This document shows positions 54,300-61,945 of a DNA stretch of 64,000 bases, one piece after another; position 1 is the stretch's first letter; each line of letters starts with the position of its first letter. The translations under genes were made by a program, and so were the position numbers. Origin of the DNA: Bacteroidota bacterium (GTDB lineage Bacteria; Bacteroidota; Bacteroidia; Flavobacteriales_D; Sanyastnellaceae); the NCBI GenBank assembly GCA_027624855.1, contig JAQBTQ010000002.1:1-64000 (forward strand), written 5' to 3'. The notes beneath the pieces are model-generated. The model had not been told where the DNA came from, did no database searches, and saw only the letters and a list, made by a program, of their open reading frames with translations.

Positions 54300-54307
54300 T
54301 AATTTCG
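54300..54307 (+). promoter_or_regulatory. Putative -7 element of kbl promoter
   Basis: TAATTTCG fits TAnnTT(C/T)G; it begins 3 bases after the end of the LD-carboxypeptidase gene. A TTG is 23 bases upstream (54274-54276). The implied leader is about 26 bases. Confidence 0.35.
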
Positions 54308-54336
54308 CGAAACAATTACTGTCAATATATACCAGC

Positions 54337-55539
54337 ATGTACGGTTCTATCCAATCACATCTCGAAGAGGAATTGAAGCAAATTGAAGCTTCAGGATTGT
54401 TCAAAAAAGAACGAATCATTGCGGGAGCGCAGGATGTTGAAATCACATTGGCCAATGGGCAAAAGGTGCTAAATTTTTGTGCCAATAATTACCTGGGACT
54501 GAGCAGCGATCCACGCGTGTGCAAGGCAGCCAAAGATGCCATTGAATCGCATGGCTTTGGAATGTCAAGCGTGCGATTCATCTGCGGGACTCAGGACATT
54601 CACAAGGAGCTTGAAGCGACCATTGCGCAATTTCACCACACGGAAGACACCATTCTTTATGCTGCTGCTTTTGATGCCAACGGTGGCGTATTTGAGCCGC
54701 TGTTGGGCCCTGAAGACGCCATCATTTCGGACTCGTTGAATCACGCCAGTATCATCGATGGGGTGAGGCTATGTAAAGCGGCCAGGTACCGCTATTCCAA
54801 TAACGATATGGCGGACCTTGAAGCTCAGCTTCAAAAGGCTCAATCGGCCAATCATCGATTTAAAATCATCGTTACGGATGGGGTTTTTTCCATGGATGGT
54901 TATGTGGCTCAAATCGACAAGATTTGTGATTTGGCTGAAGCCTATGACGCCATGGTCATGGTGGACGAATGCCACGCAACGGGGTTCATTGGCCCAACCG
55001 GCAAAGGCAGCATCGAACTTCGCGGTGCGCTCGGAAGGGTGGATATCATCACAGGAACCCTTGGTAAGGCAATGGGCGGAGCCATGGGAGGCTTCACCAC
55101 AGGTCGCAAAGAAATCATCGAGATGTTGCGTCAGCGGTCTCGGCCGTATTTGTTTTCAAATAGTCTCGCACCGAGCATCGTTGGAGCATCATTGGAGGTG
55201 TTTAAAATGCTGAATGAATCCACTGAATTGAGGGATCGATTGGAGGAGAACACGAAATACTTCAAGGCGGGAATGCGTAAGGTGGGCTTGCCGTTTAAGG
55301 ACGGGGAGTCTGCCATTGTGCCCGTGATGCTTGGAGACGCAAAACTTTCTCAAGTCATGGCGGATCGTTTGTTGGAAGAGGGCATTTATGTCATTGGATT
55401 TTTCTATCCAGTTGTTCCTCAAAATGAAGCACGAATCCGCGTTCAACTTTCCGCTGCACATACCAAAGTTCAGCTTGATCGCGCCATCGCAGCATTTGAA
55501 AAAGTAGGAAAAGAGCTAGGAATTTTGGAAATGGCGTAA
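54337..55539 (+). CDS. kbl: Glycine C-acetyltransferase (2-amino-3-ketobutyrate CoA ligase)
   Basis: Pyridoxal-phosphate enzyme that cleaves 2-amino-3-ketobutyrate with CoA to glycine and acetyl-CoA in threonine breakdown. The 400-residue protein matches KBL along its length, with NFCANNYLGL, SHGFGMSSVRFICGTQ, DALNHASI-type NHASIIDGVRLCKA, VDECHATGF, and the lysine in GTLGKAMGGAMGG. Serine palmitoyltransferase is a related alternative in Bacteroidota but lacks this degree of match. No threonine dehydrogenase gene is present nearby. The FAD oxidoreductase follows after 3 bases. Confidence 0.95.
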   Translation: MYGSIQSHLEEELKQIEASGLFKKERIIAGAQDVEITLANGQKVLNFCANNYLGLSSDPRVCKAAKDAIESHGFGMSSVRFICGTQDIHKELEATIAQFHHTEDTILYAAAFDANGGVFEPLLGPEDAIISDSLNHASIIDGVRLCKAARYRYSNNDMADLEAQLQKAQSANHRFKIIVTDGVFSMDGYVAQIDKICDLAEAYDAMVMVDECHATGFIGPTGKGSIELRGALGRVDIITGTLGKAMGGAMGGFTTGRKEIIEMLRQRSRPYLFSNSLAPSIVGASLEVFKMLNESTELRDRLEENTKYFKAGMRKVGLPFKDGESAIVPVMLGDAKLSQVMADRLLEEGIYVIGFFYPVVPQNEARIRVQLSAAHTKVQLDRAIAAFEKVGKELGILEMA

Positions 55540-55542
55540 ACG

Positions 55543-56592
55543 ATGCCTTCAAAAGGTCTCAGTTTAATTGTTGGGGGTGGATTGGCGGGAAACCTGATGG
55601 CTTGGGAATTGCATTCGCGAGGTCACGCGTTTGAAATGTGGAGTGATGGTACCCCAGCTGCATCCAGTGTGGCCGCTGGGATGTTTAATCCTGTGTCATT
55701 CCGGCGAATTTTGCCACAATGGAACGCACGCTTATTTCAAGCCGAGGCGCGCAATGTCTTTCAGCGCATTGAAAAGGAGTTGAATTGCTCGCTTTGGCAT
55801 GATGTGCCGATTCTCAGGGTTTTCCCGGATCAAGCCTATGCAAAATTGTGGAACGAAAGGGCGGAGCCAGGCGCACATGAAGTCAGCGAGTTCATCGAAT
55901 GCGTTGCGGCTTGCGATGTGCCGAAAGGCATCAAAGCACCGCATGGAATGGGGCGGGTACCGGAGGCAGGCTGGGTCGATGTTGAAGCATTTGTTCAAAA
56001 GAGCATTGATGCTTGGAACCAAATGGGCCTTTGGAGAGATCAGTCCTGGAGCCTGCAGGATGGATGTCCGATTGGATTTGAGAATGTAATCGATTGTCGA
56101 GGTGTTGGAGCAACAGAAGATTTGGCCCAGTTTGGATTGGAATTAAGAAAGAATCATGGGGAAGTGATTCGCGTCGCCCCTGACTGCGATTGGGGAAATG
56201 AAACGGTCAACAACGTTACTTGGGCCCTGCCGCTTTCGGATGGATCGTACCGTGTGGGTTCGACTTATCGATGGGATGTTCACGAGCCGATGTGCTTGTC
56301 CGAAACCCCTTCAATGCTCATTGAAGGGGTTTCGCAAGTGCGAGAAAGAGCCGGAAACGTAGAATTGCTCGAACATAAGGCGGGCCTGCGGCCATCTTGC
56401 TTTGATCGCCGCCCCATCCTTGGGATCGTATCAGATCGGTATCCGTTTTACCATGTCTGCAACGGTTGGGGAACCCGAGGTGTATCCATCGGGCCAGCGA
56501 TGGTGCGATGGGTTGCGGACATGATTTGGGAAGGAAAAACCACACCGGAATCGGTCGCTCCGGAAAGATTCCGTACTTTCACAAAAAATTGA
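55543..56592 (+). CDS. FAD-dependent oxidoreductase (D-amino-acid-oxidase family)
   Basis: A 349-residue DAO-family flavoprotein with the N-terminal FAD motif VGGGLAGNLMAWEL (residues about 10-23) and the C-terminal GWGTRGVSIGPAMVRW that closes over the flavin. Family members oxidise amino acids or related amines, or act in tRNA or lipid modification. Located directly after kbl (3 bases), so a role in amino acid breakdown is plausible but not shown. The substrate is unknown. Confidence 0.85.
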   Translation: MPSKGLSLIVGGGLAGNLMAWELHSRGHAFEMWSDGTPAASSVAAGMFNPVSFRRILPQWNARLFQAEARNVFQRIEKELNCSLWHDVPILRVFPDQAYAKLWNERAEPGAHEVSEFIECVAACDVPKGIKAPHGMGRVPEAGWVDVEAFVQKSIDAWNQMGLWRDQSWSLQDGCPIGFENVIDCRGVGATEDLAQFGLELRKNHGEVIRVAPDCDWGNETVNNVTWALPLSDGSYRVGSTYRWDVHEPMCLSETPSMLIEGVSQVRERAGNVELLEHKAGLRPSCFDRRPILGIVSDRYPFYHVCNGWGTRGVSIGPAMVRWVADMIWEGKTTPESVAPERFRTFTKN

Positions 56593-56596
56593 AAGT

Positions 56597-57157
56597 TTGT
56601 CGAAAAACCAGGAGAGCGTCCAAAATCGAGACTGGCAAATTGAATTCGTTCGGAATTGGGAATCGGTAGGTCGGCATTGGGGAGTACCGAAGGCGATGCT
56701 GACGGTGCATGCCTGGTTAATCATTCAACGAACGCCCCGATCGACTGATGACGTGATGAATGCGCTCGATTTGAGTCGAGGTACGGCACATACCATGCTC
56801 CAGGAATTGACGGATTGGCAATTGGTATATCCTCTTCGTTCCATGGGAAGCCGCCAGGTAAAATTCATTGCAGAGCAGGACCCTTGGACGATGATGATCG
56901 CCATCATGAAGAAACGGAAGGAGCGAGAATTGCTGCCTTTGTTGGAACTGAATCAATGGAATGCTTCGAATAAAGCCAATATGGAGGCAACAGGACACGC
57001 TGATTTGCACCGTTCCATGGAGCGCACCCTTCATTTTGCTGCGCAAATCAACCAAGGGGTGGAATTGGCATTTCAAGAAGACGAAGCTTGGTGGTGGAGG
57101 TGGTTGTTGAATCCGTTGAGAACAAAGCTTAAATCCTTCGATTCGTCCCACCAATAA
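56597..57157 (+). CDS. GbsR/MarR-type transcriptional regulator
   Basis: A 186-residue DNA-binding protein with a winged helix-turn-helix (about 35-95, VMNALDLSRGTAHTMLQEL) and a helical dimer/effector part, matching the Bacteroidota GbsR-like group (N-terminal ESVGRHWGVPKAMLTVHAWL). The ligand is unknown. TTG at 56597 follows the oxidoreductase stop by 4 bases. It precedes ferritin by 23 bases, so iron storage or the upstream catabolic genes are candidate targets. Confidence 0.85.
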   Translation: MSKNQESVQNRDWQIEFVRNWESVGRHWGVPKAMLTVHAWLIIQRTPRSTDDVMNALDLSRGTAHTMLQELTDWQLVYPLRSMGSRQVKFIAEQDPWTMMIAIMKKRKERELLPLLELNQWNASNKANMEATGHADLHRSMERTLHFAAQINQGVELAFQEDEAWWWRWLLNPLRTKLKSFDSSHQ

Positions 57158-57159
57158 CG

Positions 57160-57167
57160 TACCTTCG
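57160..57167 (+). promoter_or_regulatory. Putative -7 element of ferritin promoter
   Basis: TACCTTCG fits TAnnTT(C/T)G; a TTCG at 57137-57140 lies 19 bases upstream (one mismatch to TTTG). It is 13 bases before the ferritin ATG. The identical -7 octamer occurs before the universal stress gene. Confidence 0.45.
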
Positions 57168-57180
57168 AAAAAAATGTCTG

Positions 57181-57678
57181 ATGCTACACGATCAAATTGA
57201 ACAAGCACTGAATCAACAGATTGCCCTCGAAGGAGGTAGCAGTCATGCCTACCTCGCCATGGCTGTTTGGGCCGAGACCAATGGATTCGATGGCGTTGCT
57301 TCTTTCTTGTATGTGCACGCGGAGGAGGAGCGGCAACACATGCTCAAATTGATGAGGTTTGTGAACGAGCGAGGAGGTGTGGCGTGTGTTCCTGCATTGG
57401 AATCAACCCAAGATTCATTCGAAGGCCTGGAACATGTGTTTCAGCTCATTCTTGAACATGAAACTCGGGTCACAGCCAGCATCAACGATGTGGTGGATCA
57501 ATGCCTAAAATTGAAGGATTACACTACGCATAATTTCATGCAGTGGTATGTAGCCGAGCAAATCGAGGAGGAAGCACTTGCGCGCAAATTGCTTGATAAG
57601 TTGGCATTAGCTGGAGGAGACAAGGGAGCGCTCTATTTATTCGACAGGGATATCACCAACTTGGATTCTCACGAATAA
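57181..57678 (+). CDS. ftnA: Ferritin
   Basis: Iron-storage 24-mer subunit with ferroxidase activity. The 165-residue protein keeps the ferroxidase ligands at the same positions as E. coli FtnA: Glu17, Glu50, His53, Glu94, Gln127 and Glu130, plus Tyr24. This numbering fixes the ATG at 57181 as the start. No haem-binding methionine (bacterioferritin) is evident. The YfiR-like gene follows after 4 bases, so they may be co-transcribed. Confidence 0.95.
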   Translation: MLHDQIEQALNQQIALEGGSSHAYLAMAVWAETNGFDGVASFLYVHAEEERQHMLKLMRFVNERGGVACVPALESTQDSFEGLEHVFQLILEHETRVTASINDVVDQCLKLKDYTTHNFMQWYVAEQIEEEALARKLLDKLALAGGDKGALYLFDRDITNLDSHE

Positions 57679-57682
57679 ACCC

Positions 57683-58285
57683 ATGAACGGTCCAGGCCAT
57701 GGCATAGGAATTGTTGTCTCAAAATCCAGCTTGCTGATCGGGATAATGGGTTTGTTGGCTATGGTCGTATTGTTGTGCAACTCGTCGACGATGTCCGCAC
57801 AGTCGCTTTCAAGCGTCGACGAAACCGATACAAGAGCCATCACGAAAGCCAACTTTCTCTTTCATTTTGCTGCATCCAATGAATGGCCGGCGCAAGCGAA
57901 GCAAGGAGACTTTTACATTGGAATAATTGGCAATTCTCGGCTGTATGAAGAATTGGTCGATAAATACGCAATGAAATCCATTGGATCCCAACCTTTAAAA
58001 GTGGTGGCTTTTGAAGACGTAGCATCGTTCGATTCGGACCGTTTCATTCAATTGATTTATTGCGATGCCGGTGGGGAATCATTGCGTCAGCTTGCGACAC
58101 AATTGATTGATCAACCCATTTTGTTGGTGGCTGATTCTGAAGATGCATTGGAGCAAGGGGCTTTCATCAATTTTGTGGTGAAAAACAATCGCATTCGTTA
58201 CGAAATCAATCAAGAAGAAGCAAAGAAGCGAGGCGTCTTAATTGGCAATAAAATCATGTCATGGGCCGTAACACCAACAGAATGA
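57683..58285 (+). CDS. YfiR-like (DUF4154) periplasmic protein
   Basis: A 200-residue protein with an N-terminal membrane/signal segment (about 15-40, with an MSAQ end) and a DUF4154 domain (about 50-195) with conserved KANFLFHFAASNEWP, NRIRYEINQEEAKKRGV and the C-terminal LIGNKIMSWA. YfiR in Pseudomonas is a periplasmic redox-sensitive inhibitor of the diguanylate cyclase YfiN. Here the cluster contains no cyclase; the adjacent membrane protein is a PP2C-type phosphatase with a periplasmic sensor domain, which could be its partner. Overlaps the next gene (ATGA). Confidence 0.82.
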   Translation: MNGPGHGIGIVVSKSSLLIGIMGLLAMVVLLCNSSTMSAQSLSSVDETDTRAITKANFLFHFAASNEWPAQAKQGDFYIGIIGNSRLYEELVDKYAMKSIGSQPLKVVAFEDVASFDSDRFIQLIYCDAGGESLRQLATQLIDQPILLVADSEDALEQGAFINFVVKNNRIRYEINQEEAKKRGVLIGNKIMSWAVTPTE

Positions 58286-59202
58286 ATTTTTACAGTTCCA
58301 TACGACGGGTCTCCCTCATGGCCATCATTGTCTGGCTGGCCTCAGCTTGTTTTGGTCAAATTCCAGTCGAGGAGGCCACGCGACTTGCGCAATCTGGCCG
58401 ATGGAGCGAAGCGCATGATTTGTTACAACCAGCGGTGCAGCAAAATCGGGATTTGGCCAACGGACATGCTTGGTACGTCTTGGGTTTTATTCAGAAAGAA
58501 TTGCACAAAAACGCTGGTGAATCAGGAGTTGACGCCCCTTTTCGTGCGCAGTCCGTGGAAAGCTTTCAATTGGCTTTAGCCCACCAAAGTTTGGCTCAAA
58601 CGGAGCGTGAAAATTCCATGGAGGCATTGGATTTTCTATCGCGAAGCTATTTCAGAGAAGCCATCGAAATGGTAGAAGGATTCACGTATGGCGCAGAAAA
58701 AACCATTTTTGATTTGATGGTCCGTTATGAGGACATTCAGCGTTATTTAAATCCGGAATTTGACAAAACCGAGCAGCGCTCTGACCTGCATCGATACCTG
58801 GCACAGGCTTATTCGAATTTGCTCGAAACTGAACGCTTTGCGGAGACGGAGACGGAAGATGAAATCCTTGACAAAGCGATCCTGCATTTTGAATCGTCAT
58901 TGACAATGGATGCCGGGAATTATGCAACGCGTTACAATTATGCCATCACCCTGTACAATCATGGCGTGCGACAATTGAAACGGATCAATCACAACACCTC
59001 AATGTTTCAGTTGATGGAAATCCAAGATGCATGCGTTGCATTATTCGAACAATCATTGCCTCCAATGGAGCAGGCGCATGCTCAGCGGCCGGACCGGCTT
59101 GAAACTTTGAAAGGACTGATGACCATCCATTATGCGTTGTCTCAGAAAGATGAGTCGGATGCCTATCGGCGTCAAATGGAGCAGTTGTTACAGAAACGCT
59201 AA
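58282..59202 (+). CDS. TPR-repeat exported protein
   Basis: A 306-residue protein with a signal peptide (about 1-27; cleavage near CFGQ, or a weak lipobox at ASAC) and several helical hairpin repeats of tetratricopeptide type (about 30-300; for example AWYVLGFIQKELHK and YATRYNYAITLYNHGVRQL). Such repeats bind other proteins. ATG at 58282 overlaps the yfiR-like stop, so translation is coupled. The next gene, a membrane phosphatase, starts 41 bases later. Likely a scaffold between the two, but that is inference. Confidence 0.8.
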   Translation: MNFYSSIRRVSLMAIIVWLASACFGQIPVEEATRLAQSGRWSEAHDLLQPAVQQNRDLANGHAWYVLGFIQKELHKNAGESGVDAPFRAQSVESFQLALAHQSLAQTERENSMEALDFLSRSYFREAIEMVEGFTYGAEKTIFDLMVRYEDIQRYLNPEFDKTEQRSDLHRYLAQAYSNLLETERFAETETEDEILDKAILHFESSLTMDAGNYATRYNYAITLYNHGVRQLKRINHNTSMFQLMEIQDACVALFEQSLPPMEQAHAQRPDRLETLKGLMTIHYALSQKDESDAYRRQMEQLLQKR

Positions 59203-59231
59203 TGCATTCTCCAATCCTCGAGATCAGACCT

Positions 59232-59239
59232 TAAATTCG
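59232..59239 (+). promoter_or_regulatory. Putative -7 element of phosphatase gene
   Basis: TAAATTCG fits TAnnTT(C/T)G and ends 4 bases before the ATG at 59244. No clear -33 TTG. It would let the phosphatase be transcribed separately from the YfiR-like and TPR genes. Confidence 0.4.
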
Positions 59240-59243
59240 GGGC

Positions 59244-61046
59244 ATGGTTCACAAGTCGGGTCCGAAAAAATTCCAATGGAGCATCGGGTGGCGCATTTCT
59301 GTGGGCTTTGGGATATTTGGACTGGCAGTTGGAGCGCTCTTTTTAGTGACGAGTACGACTCTGGCAGAGAGCCAACGGTTGGGCAAAAGGATTGACAGCG
59401 TGCTCACACCGAGTATTCAGCAATTGGATGAGCTGGATCGCTCGATCGCTGAAACGCGCATCTTAATCAGGCATTGGCTGTCGGTGCAGTCAGGACCTTC
59501 CAACCCTGAAAAACTTCAATTGAGGCGATTGGTTGAAGAAGAGATTCCAGATCAAATCGAATCCTTTCGACCACTGGTTCTTCAATGGAACGACGTCGAA
59601 TTGCAAAATCAGTTTGATTCACTTGCCACAGATGTGGAGCATTTGTTTTTGGCTTATCGTGAAATCATGCGATTGTTGCCGACGTTTCAATCATACGAGG
59701 ATCCATTGGCAATGATGGATGCAGAGTATTATGCGCTGGACGGTTCGACCATTCCATTATACACGGTTTCAATTCGAGATCGAATGGATCGTTTGGCCAC
59801 GGCGCAGACAGATGCCCTTTCAGCCTCGACTTCCCGCATGGATTCCTTGAGTAATCAACTCAAATTGTATGCTGGAAATGTGGCGTTAGCGATTTTGGTT
59901 CTGGGATTTATAATCGCATGGAGTGTTACCCGTTCCATTGTGAACCCCATCCGCGAATTAAAGCGAGCCTTGCTTTATTTGGGCCGGGGAGTGCCTTTGG
60001 ACCGAGAGGTAAAAGCCCGACACGATGAAATTGGGGAAATGGCCATAGCAGTCAATCGATTGGCTGATGGCTTGAGACGAACAAGGGATTTTAGTTTACA
60101 AGTTGGTCAAGGGGATTTTGAGGCAGAATACAATCCCCTCAGTGAAGATGATGCGCTGGGACAAGCCATCTTAAAAATGCGGGATGACTTGGCAAACAAT
60201 GAGCGGGAATTGGAGGAGAAGGTTCGGATGAGAACCGCGGAGGTCGAAGAACAAAAGACGGTTGTGGAGTCGTTGTATGCGGATTTAAAGGACAGCATTG
60301 ATTACGCTAAGCGCATTCAACAAGCGATTCTGCCATCGCGAACGGATCGCGACAAGGTCTTTGATGAGACGGCTGTTTTTTACCAACCAAGGGATGGGGT
60401 ATCCGGTGATTTTTTCTGGTTTCATTCAGTTGGACGGGTGCGCATGTTTTCTGCCATTGATTGCACGGGTCATGGTGTTCCAGGAGCATTTATGAGCTTG
60501 ATTGGTCACCATGCGTTAGAGCGCATCACGAAGGTGTATACGCAACCTGATCGGGTATTGGAGCAACTTAATCGCGCTGCTTGTGCATTGCTCCGACCAC
60601 AGGGTTTTCGAAGCAAAGACATGGGTGAAGGGGTGGTGAATGACGGCATGGATCTGGCGCTCGTAAGCGTTGACCTGGAACGCATGGAATTGGAATACAG
60701 TGGAGCGAATTGTCCGCTCTATTTGGTCCGCAAAGGAATGCTTCAAGAATTGAAACCAGACAAAATGGCCATTGCTTCATTCGAGCCTGGCACGAAACAA
60801 TTTCAGATGCATACCCTTCCCTTGATCGAGGGTGATGTGATTTTTGCGGCGACCGATGGCTTTCCAGATCAATTTGGAGGACCGCAGGGCAAAAAGTTCA
60901 TGCGCAAAAGATTCCGCGAACTCTTGGTGCATGTTTCAACCCTTCCAGCGGAAGAAATGGAGCAGGAATTGGCTCGCACCTTCCAAGATTGGAAGGGCGA
61001 TGAAGATCAAGTTGACGACGTCTTGGTCGTGGGAGTACGAATTTGA
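59244..61046 (+). CDS. Membrane HAMP-PP2C (SpoIIE-type) phosphatase
   Basis: A 600-residue sensor phosphatase: transmembrane helix (about 18-38), a helical periplasmic domain (about 40-210), a second helix (about 212-230), HAMP (about 231-285), a coiled-coil linker (about 310-348), and a PP2C/SpoIIE domain (350-600). The metal-binding aspartates are visible in GVSGDFFWF, DCTGHGVPGAF, ATDGFPDQF and the final QVDDVLVVGVR. SpoIIE-type phosphatases act on phosphorylated anti-anti-sigma or other proteins; no sigma-factor gene is nearby, so the substrate is unknown. Its stop is 3 bases from that of usp on the other strand. Confidence 0.9.
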   Translation: MVHKSGPKKFQWSIGWRISVGFGIFGLAVGALFLVTSTTLAESQRLGKRIDSVLTPSIQQLDELDRSIAETRILIRHWLSVQSGPSNPEKLQLRRLVEEEIPDQIESFRPLVLQWNDVELQNQFDSLATDVEHLFLAYREIMRLLPTFQSYEDPLAMMDAEYYALDGSTIPLYTVSIRDRMDRLATAQTDALSASTSRMDSLSNQLKLYAGNVALAILVLGFIIAWSVTRSIVNPIRELKRALLYLGRGVPLDREVKARHDEIGEMAIAVNRLADGLRRTRDFSLQVGQGDFEAEYNPLSEDDALGQAILKMRDDLANNERELEEKVRMRTAEVEEQKTVVESLYADLKDSIDYAKRIQQAILPSRTDRDKVFDETAVFYQPRDGVSGDFFWFHSVGRVRMFSAIDCTGHGVPGAFMSLIGHHALERITKVYTQPDRVLEQLNRAACALLRPQGFRSKDMGEGVVNDGMDLALVSVDLERMELEYSGANCPLYLVRKGMLQELKPDKMAIASFEPGTKQFQMHTLPLIEGDVIFAATDGFPDQFGGPQGKKFMRKRFRELLVHVSTLPAEEMEQELARTFQDWKGDEDQVDDVLVVGVRI

Positions 61047-61049
61047 TCT

Positions 61050-61880
61050 TTACGACGAGAAAACCGTTCCGCGGATGACCCTGGTTTCAACTGGATTGAT
61101 GATCAATACAGGGATTTGAGCCTCATTGGTAATGATTTGTTGCTCATAGCTTTGCCCGAGGATTCCCATCAAACTGCGCTCATGCAAATTCATGATGCTG
61201 ATCAAATCCGCCTCAATGGCAGCCGCATACCTCACTACATCTTTGACGAATGCGCTTGAACTGTGCTCTGAGATTTTAACCGAATACTCAATTCCTCTTT
61301 CCGCAAAATATTCCTTAGCGAATTCGATGTTTCTGTTCAACTGATTCTTCAAAAATTCATCCGTTTCAGCTGGGCTGATGATGTGCACGCGGCCTTTAAA
61401 ATAACCTGCCATTTCGGCGACCGTTGACAACTTCTGTTTGGTATCCTGGTGCAAATCGAGGGGCACAACAATGTTGTCATATCCCGATGGATTGATGCCG
61501 CGCTCTTGGGTAATGATGAAAGGAGTTGAGCAGTTGGTAACAATGCGAAGGGCTCGCCCACCCGTCAAAAACTGCATCCCCCGGAGACCGTGGGTCCCCA
61601 TAATGATCAAGTCTGCATCTTGCTCTACCGCCACATCGTCAATGTCCTCGAAAATGGATCCGATTCGAACAGCTGTGGAAACTTTTGGATAGGCTGCAGC
61701 GGCTTTTTCGCGCCAGGCTTCCATTCGCATCCGAGCATCCGAAATTTCTTTCTTGGAGCTGATGATGTGGAGCAGGAGAATTTCACTGTCAAACGCTTTT
61801 CCGACGGTAACGGCGTGTTCCAAGGCGACATCACTTACAGGGGTGAAGTCCATTGGAACGAGAATACGATGTTGGCCCAT
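61050..61880 (-). CDS. Universal stress protein with two Usp domains
   Basis: A 276-residue protein of two tandem Usp domains (about 1-140 and 145-276). The first has HRILVPMDFTPVSDVALEHA at its start and LIIMGTHGLRG; ATP-binding G-2x-G-9x-G(S/T) is partly present. The second is more divergent. Family members are expressed under stress and bind ATP or other ligands; the specific role is unknown. ATG at 61880 is chosen as it starts the first domain. A good promoter lies 24-52 bases upstream. Confidence 0.88.
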   Translation of the reverse strand: MGQHRILVPMDFTPVSDVALEHAVTVGKAFDSEILLLHIISSKKEISDARMRMEAWREKAAAAYPKVSTAVRIGSIFEDIDDVAVEQDADLIIMGTHGLRGMQFLTGGRALRIVTNCSTPFIITQERGINPSGYDNIVVPLDLHQDTKQKLSTVAEMAGYFKGRVHIISPAETDEFLKNQLNRNIEFAKEYFAERGIEYSVKISEHSSSAFVKDVVRYAAAIEADLISIMNLHERSLMGILGQSYEQQIITNEAQIPVLIINPVETRVIRGTVFSS

Positions 61881-61903
61881 GATTTTGTTAATCAATTTCG
61901 ATA

Positions 61904-61932
61904 CGAAGGTAATTCGAATGGAAAGATTCAAA
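61904..61932 (-). promoter_or_regulatory. Promoter of the universal stress gene
   Basis: On the minus strand: TTTG (61932-61929), 17-base spacer, TACCTTCG (61911-61904), 23 bases before the ATG at 61880. This is one of the best -33/-7 pairs in the window. Confidence 0.6.
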
Positions 61933-61945
61933 CGAAATTTGTTTC

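Noticed and set aside
54337-55539. Serine palmitoyltransferase in place of kbl
   Set aside because: The protein matches glycine C-acetyltransferase closely in all landmark segments, including NFCANNYLGL and GFGMSSVRFICGTQ.
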